Shown in pieces: positions 34,601 to 37,044 of a stretch of 37,044 nt of DNA. This DNA comes from Oscillospiraceae bacterium (lineage in GTDB: Bacteria; Bacillota; Clostridia; Oscillospirales; Oscillospiraceae): the NCBI GenBank assembly GCA_031260605.1, contig JAISLF010000026.1, positions 1 through 37,044 of the forward strand. Direction: 5' to 3'. Position 1 is the stretch's first letter; each line of letters starts with the position of its first letter. The position numbers and the translations under genes are program-made. The notes under the pieces are model-generated. The model did no database searches. It was not told the DNA's origin and saw only the letters and a program-made list of their open reading frames with translations.

Positions 34601-35845
34601 GGTGTCCTGCGTAATGCCCGTCAGCTCCGTGATTTTTTGCGGAATCGGCCGCTCCGGGTCTGAATATGTGTGGAATTCGGCGACTATCTCGCCGCGCTCA
34701 AGCATAACGGCGGCAATCTCCGTAATCGCGTCATTTTCGGGCGACAGTCCGGTCGTCTCAATATCAAAAACGCAGATTTTGTCCGGAATCTCGGCAAAAT
34801 CGCCGATAACCGAGCACTTTGAATCAACGTCGTTGCGGTAATAGCCCTCAATGCCGTAGAGCACCTGAACGCCGGAGCCCTTTGCCGCCTTTATCGCGTC
34901 TGTATACGCGTGAACAACGCCATGGTCTGTTATGGCAATCGCGCGGTGTCCCCATTTTTTCGCCGTATCAATGAGCGCTTCAACGTCTATAACCGCGTCT
35001 GTCGCGCTCATTTTAGTGTGCAGGTGCAGCTCGACGCGCTTGTTTCTTGCCTTGTCAAGCCGCGTCGTCGGCGCCTTGCATTTTGCTATGTAGCGCGGGT
35101 TTATAACGACCTCGTTGTTGCGCCAGTGGTCAAGAGAAAGCCGACCCGAGACAAGAATCCAGTCGCCGTCTCCGAGCTTGCTGAAGAACTTTGTTTCTTC
35201 CTTTTCTTCAAAGAATTTCGAGACGTAAACAGAGTCTGTTTCGTCTGTAATCGCAAACGTCAGAATTCGCGAGTTGCCGCGCCGAGTGTCTTTTTTTTGC
35301 ACGTCAAACACCCTGCCAAAAACGACAGCAGTCGGTTGGCGCGCAATGTCAATATCGTGCACAGTGCCGGCAACCTTAGGCGCTGCCTTGCGGTATTTAT
35401 TCTCGTCATAAAGAACGTCGGTGACCTTGGGCTGGAACTCGTTCGGTTCATCCGTCGCAGCGGCGCCGTCTTTCGGCGCGGACGAGCGGCGAACGGGGTT
35501 TTTTTTCGCCGTCGGGAGTGTTTTTTCAGGCGAGGCGATATTTTCGGGCGACGGGACAGGGGAGACAGGGGCGGACTGCTCTGAAATTTCAGCTTCTTCA
35601 GCAGGTGCGTGCAAATCATCGCGGGGCGCTTCGGGCGCGATAATCTCGACACCGGAAAAGCTGTAAAGCGCGCAAATTTCGGTTGTTAGTTCGCGCTCTT
35701 GCTCCGCGGAAATCGGCGACATTACAGAGAGAAACAGCTTTTTCTGCGCCTTGTTCAGCGTGCAGGCAGACACAAAAATGCCGCCGGAAAGGTCGGCAGA
35801 AAGCTTCGGGAATATTGTGTTAAGAGGGTAAATTTTCGGTTCCAT
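31664..35845 (-). CDS. polC: DNA polymerase III alpha subunit, PolC type
   Basis: Main replicative polymerase of low-GC Gram-positives, 1393 residues (Bacillus PolC is ~1437). Order: N-terminal domain (1-70), a Pro/Ala/Ser-rich linker (75-135), OB fold (172-255, VVFGRVFDVQKKDTR), PHP domain beginning RVELHLHTKMSATDA (270-). Inserted in the PHP domain is the DnaQ-like 3'-5' exonuclease with DIETTGLSPE (361-) and HHRALSDATATA. The polymerase core follows with a zinc-binding segment (CPECHHC and CPVCGAPL) and the catalytic PDIDLNFSGEYQ. The tail EFAQISLF resembles the beta-clamp-binding motif (QxSLF). The ATG follows GAGG. Confidence 0.97.
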   Translation of the reverse strand: MEPKIYPLNTIFPKLSADLSGGIFVSACTLNKAQKKLFLSVMSPISAEQERELTTEICALYSFSGVEIIAPEAPRDDLHAPAEEAEISEQSAPVSPVPSPENIASPEKTLPTAKKNPVRRSSAPKDGAAATDEPNEFQPKVTDVLYDENKYRKAAPKVAGTVHDIDIARQPTAVVFGRVFDVQKKDTRRGNSRILTFAITDETDSVYVSKFFEEKEETKFFSKLGDGDWILVSGRLSLDHWRNNEVVINPRYIAKCKAPTTRLDKARNKRVELHLHTKMSATDAVIDVEALIDTAKKWGHRAIAITDHGVVHAYTDAIKAAKGSGVQVLYGIEGYYRNDVDSKCSVIGDFAEIPDKICVFDIETTGLSPENDAITEIAAVMLERGEIVAEFHTYSDPERPIPQKITELTGITQDTVAGQPKNADAVRSFLEFAGLSGDGATATVLAAHNATFDLGFIWRTAHGAGLAFDPVSIDTLALARAVYPEMNSHTLNLVADKMKVGGLNHHRALSDATATAHICFGLLEKTRENGCRSSAEINDYCVKFGKTLPHRNRNNHIIIFAKNQAGIKSLYQLISDSNLKYFSGSPIIYKSGLLAHRENLIIGSACEAGEVFGAVLNGSDFSARNLAKFYDYLEIQPIANNSFMLRRMTKSGQPMASSVDELYNLNRRVLAIGDSLQKPVCATCDAHFLNPEDEVYRKLLLLSKGYEDALAPMPIYLRTTDEMLDEFSYLGRDRAFEVVVKNTNAIADMIDPEIHPLPTDGKLCAPEIPQSAEKLTAIINENIRLQYGDAPPKEVTERVETELSSILGKKYDVIYYSAHKIVSKSLESGYYVGSRGSVGSSLAAYFAGITEVNALPAHYLCPECHHCDFESGLSYGCGADMPDKKCPVCGAPLKKEGFDIPFETFLGFGTGDDSKVPDIDLNFSGEYQAEAHRYTIELFGEKNVYRGGTITKIEENTARGYVKGYMEATGVLLRSCEEKRLAMGCSGVKKSTGQHPGGLVVVPADMDITDFCPVQHPADTPGSDIITTHFDYHPMEANLLKLDELGHDDPTMIKNLEDATGVLAKDIDLGDEKLISLFSGTDILGYTDDEIIGDVGTIGIPEFGTRFVRQMLKETRPDKLSTLIRLSGFSHGTNVWQDNARDLILNGTADISQTIGCRDDIMKHLISLGMDENRAFKIMERVRKGKHLDENDEDQMRALGVPEWYIDSCNLIAYLFPKAHAAAYVMMGVRIAWYKINYPLEFFSCYFHRHLDKFDAFKMTQGQAAVIAHISAYNSKPKRERTAKDDGEFTVLEAVYEFYKMGFTFGTVDIYKSDPTRFVVDRENNRLIPPLCAIGGLGEIAAYDIAEARQSHDFVSIDEFQVVCKKVTKKHIEELKKIGSFGDLPEFAQISLF

Positions 35846-35866
35846 ACTTGCCTCAGGGATTCATTC

Positions 35867-35872
35867 ATTATA
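35867..35872 (-). promoter_or_regulatory. Possible -10 element for polC
   Basis: TATAAT on the minus strand about 20 nt before the polC ATG. A TTGCAA lies 22 nt further upstream, too far for a normal spacer, so the promoter is uncertain. Confidence 0.3.
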
Positions 35873-35990
35873 GAATAACATAAATTGGGGGCTGTTGCAA
35901 GGGGGAATTTTTTGCCGGCGGACGCACCCACCGTCTGCCGCGTTGGTTTTGCTTTTATTCCGGTGCAAGCGTTTCCCTGCGGCGCAGGGT

Positions 35991-36245
35991 GCGGTGTTTG
36001 TAATTGGGGCGAAGCTCCGCCTCGCCCCTCTGCCAAAAGCTATGTTTGAATGTTTAGATGAGGGTTTCGGCGGACGGTGGGTGCGTGCAGCCGTGCGCCG
36101 GAGGGTGCGGAGTTTGTAAGTAGGGCGAAGCTGCACCTCGCCCCTCTGCCAAAAGCCATGTTTGAATGTTTAGACGAGGGTTTCGGCGGAGGTCGGTGCG
36201 TGCAGTTGTGCGCCGGGGTTGCGGAGTTTGTAAGTAGGGCGAAGC
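35991..36245 (+). repeat. Tandem repeat, 114-116-bp period
   Basis: Units start at 35991, 36107 and 36221 with GCGG(T/A)GTTTGTAA. Each full unit carries a GGGCGAAGCT...CGCC palindromic box, CTCTGCCAAAAGC(T/C)ATG, TTTGAATGTTTAGA(T/C)GAGGG and TTTCGGCGGA. The third unit is cut short by a different palindromic stretch and then the larger repeat. It leads directly into repeat copy 2. No gene is supportable in 35846-36266. Confidence 0.85.
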
Positions 36246-36266
36246 TTGGCATCTTCGCGAAGCTTT

Positions 36267-37034
36267 ACGCCTACGCGGCGGGCGGTTCCTTTCTTGTCTT
36301 GGCAAGAAAGGAACCAAAGAAGCCGCTTTAGGGCTTAGGCGGGTTGCAAAGCTGCAAGTGAACGTGTCCGTTCGTCCGAGCCCTGACAGAGCTGCCGAGT
36401 GACGGGCTTTAGCCCTATGTGCCAGAGGTAAGTACCGGTGGGGGGCAACCAGAATTTGGCGAAGCCCACCCGCACCGCGCCCTGCGCTGTTGCGGCGGGC
36501 AATAACCCGCGTGTCCCGACGCGCAAAGCGCGAGGTAGACGAGGGTACCCGAACGCACCCACATAGCAGGGTACAGTTGTTTTCTGCAAAATGCGGCGGC
36601 AAACCAAACAAGGGACGTCGAGGACGTCGTCCCCTACAGAGATTGTTGTGGTAACGGAGCAATACCCTGTGCCGTAAGTACGCACCCACCGCAACGCCAA
36701 TCCTCGCCGCGCCGGGACACGCACCGTATTGCCGCACAATGTGCGGCAGCAATCGTAGCAGCAACATCCTTCCGGTTGGCACCCGACGGCAGTTCGCGGC
36801 AGGTTGCAGCCTTACCAGAGCCACCAACGCCGCGACAGGCTGCGCCCCTGCGTGCGGCGCAGCGGAAGCGTTTGCCGCTACCACCGCAATACGTCGCTGG
36901 GAAAGGCACAAGCCCCATTCCGCCACCGCAGTTCCCGTATAAAAAAAGATTGCTTCTTCTAAAGAAGTCGCCCCTTTTTTGGTTACTTTTTTCCGGCGAA
37001 GCGGAAAAAAGTAACCGCCGCCGCGCGTAGCGGC
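36267..37034 (-). repeat. TIR-flanked modular repeat, full copy 2 (inverted)
   Basis: Same element as 12922-13685 in the opposite orientation: the GGTTCC palindrome comes first (36284-36315) and the GGTTAC palindrome last (36981-37016). Outer flanks are ACGCCTACGCGGCGGGC on the left and a GCCGCCGCGCGTAGCGGC variant on the right. The core reads as a close relative of copy 1 along its whole length, including a GTAGGGGACG hairpin at 36612-36633. Long open frames exist on the minus strand, but their translations correspond to two different frames of copy 1, so they are not conserved as protein. Confidence 0.8.
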
Positions 37035-37044
37035 ACCTCTGCGC

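Noticed and set aside
34910-35584. 224-codon frame opposite polC
   Set aside because: It is an antisense shadow of the conserved OB/PHP part of polC.
36054-36926. 290-codon minus-strand frame in the right repeat region
   Set aside because: Same reasons; it also runs through the tandem repeats at 35991-36245, which no normal protein would share.

Overview
The window is chromosomal DNA of a spore-forming, Gram-positive member of the Clostridia (Firmicutes) with fairly high GC. A forespore sigma factor G, a PolC-type DNA polymerase III, HU, SLH-domain surface proteins, an energy-coupling-factor folate transporter and sigma-A promoters close to TTGACA/TATAAT all point this way. I cannot name the genus from the sequence alone. 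No rRNA, tRNA, CRISPR array, prophage or transposase gene was recognised.

Layout. 1-212: end of a repeat. 213-1526 (-): tRNA methylthiotransferase MtaB. 1889-3610 (+): clostripain-family (C11) lipoprotein protease. 3775-5076 (-): SLH-anchored amidase. 5159-6757 (-): FAD oxidoreductase of the fumarate reductase type. 7008-7317 (-): two very small genes, one resembling SpoVM. 7595-10228 (+): fused ABC ATPase/FtsX-type permease. 10356-12277 (-): folT-folC behind a THF riboswitch. About 12600-13973: repeat-rich and gene-free. 13974-16455 (-): a radical SAM gene pair. 16761-18614 (-): secreted leucine-rich-repeat/SLH protein. 19138-23102 (+): DUF454, mazG, HU, rqcP, an AI-2E-family permease and GtrA. 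23202-23657 (-): VOC protein. 23900-24673 (+): sigG. 24759-31570 (-): F1Fo ATP synthase operon. 31664-35845 (-): polC. About 35880-37044: a second repeat-rich, gene-free stretch.

The most unusual gene is the ATP synthase alpha subunit. Its first ~85 residues match the C-terminal domain of the delta subunit (OSCP), and there is no separate atpH: atpF and atpA overlap directly. This looks like a delta-CTD/alpha fusion with loss of the delta N-terminal domain.

Two repeat families stand out. One is a ~135-bp element of three consecutive hairpins with conserved stems and variable loops, present three times; two copies bracket the LRR/SLH gene in inverted orientation. The other is a ~760-bp element with ~17-bp terminal inverted repeats and a palindrome just inside each end. 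It has two full copies and one partial copy. Relative to a shared left flank, the core is inverted between the two full copies. Frameshifts between copies argue that it does not encode a protein.

Regulation visible in the sequence includes several near-consensus sigma-A promoters, two of them placed so that the mRNA would be leaderless. Others are a THF riboswitch with two alternative 3' pairing arms and a Shine-Dalgarno-masking hairpin, and a hairpin that could mask the sigG ribosome binding site.
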